Below are positions 63,897 to 64,000 of a stretch of 64,000 nt of DNA, piece by piece. Position 1 is the stretch's first letter, and every line of letters starts with the position of its first letter. The translations under genes and the position numbers were made by a program. Below the pieces are notes generated by a model that was not told the origin of the DNA, made no database searches, and saw only the letters and a program-made list of their open reading frames with translations. This stretch comes from Clavelina lepadiformis (Eukaryota > Chordata > Ascidiacea > Aplousobranchia > Clavelinidae). The DNA lies in contig NC_135241.1 of the NCBI RefSeq assembly GCF_947623445.1, positions 1,118,501-1,182,500 on the forward strand, given 5' to 3'.

Positions 63897-64000
63897 GTGA
63901 GAATACTCAAAAGCTGTAATTCTTTGCAGTTTTGCTGATGCTCAAACTAATTTAATTTCCTTCTGGTTACCGGTTCCACGGCAACCCAACCTCTGTTAAA

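Overview
The window is nuclear DNA of an animal, most likely an ascidian tunicate of the Ciona type. The evidence is AT-rich sequence, many short GT-AG introns, compact genes, animal-only families (netrin-G, CAP plus thrombospondin type 1 repeats, GT10 fucosyltransferase, cathepsin/pepsin proteases), tRNA genes of eukaryotic form and many short hAT and Tc1/mariner-like elements. The species call is inference; no alignment was run. Exon boundaries come from hand-checked splice sites and codon phase.

Layout. 1-4.8 kb: no gene seen, several TGACGTCA palindromes. 5.1-6.3 kb (+): a four-exon gene for a 173-residue secreted protein. All its introns are phase 0, and it sits behind a TATA box and a perfect NF-kB-type palindrome; it looks like a helical cytokine of no recognised family. 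6.9-10.2 kb (-): a netrin-G-like gene (laminin N domain, three laminin EGF domains, a C-terminal GPI-type tail, no NTR domain). 13.2-28.4 kb: three intact alpha-1,3-fucosyltransferase paralogues, one on the minus strand and two on the plus strand inside a direct duplication of about 5 kb, with transposons and a possible small membrane protein gene between them. 28.8-29.5 kb (-): a small Pro/Ser-rich plus coiled-coil protein. 32.3-40.5 kb (+): a 20-exon gene for signal peptide, CAP domain, 14 TSP1 repeats and a GPI-type tail (1018 residues). 41.1-42.5 kb (-): two tRNA-Gln genes with two tRNA-Tyr relics and a pogo/Tigger-like element. 44.8-48.1 kb (-): an inverted partial copy of the CAP-TSP1 gene that keeps the signal exon and six TSP1 exons but has no CAP domain. 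50.5-52.2 kb (+): EIF3J. 53.3-56.7 and 60.6-63.9 kb (+): two tandem aspartic proteases, the second running off the window.

Themes. Much of the window is secreted or cell-surface: a possible cytokine, a GPI-linked guidance receptor, Golgi fucosyltransferases, CAP/TSP1 surface proteins and secreted proteases. Several families grew by local duplication, both direct and inverted. Degenerate TTAGGG tracts lie inside two members of each duplicated pair. The best candidates for something undescribed are the cytokine-like gene, a netrin-G outside vertebrates, and the CAP plus 14 TSP1 plus GPI protein with its CAP-less inverted sibling.
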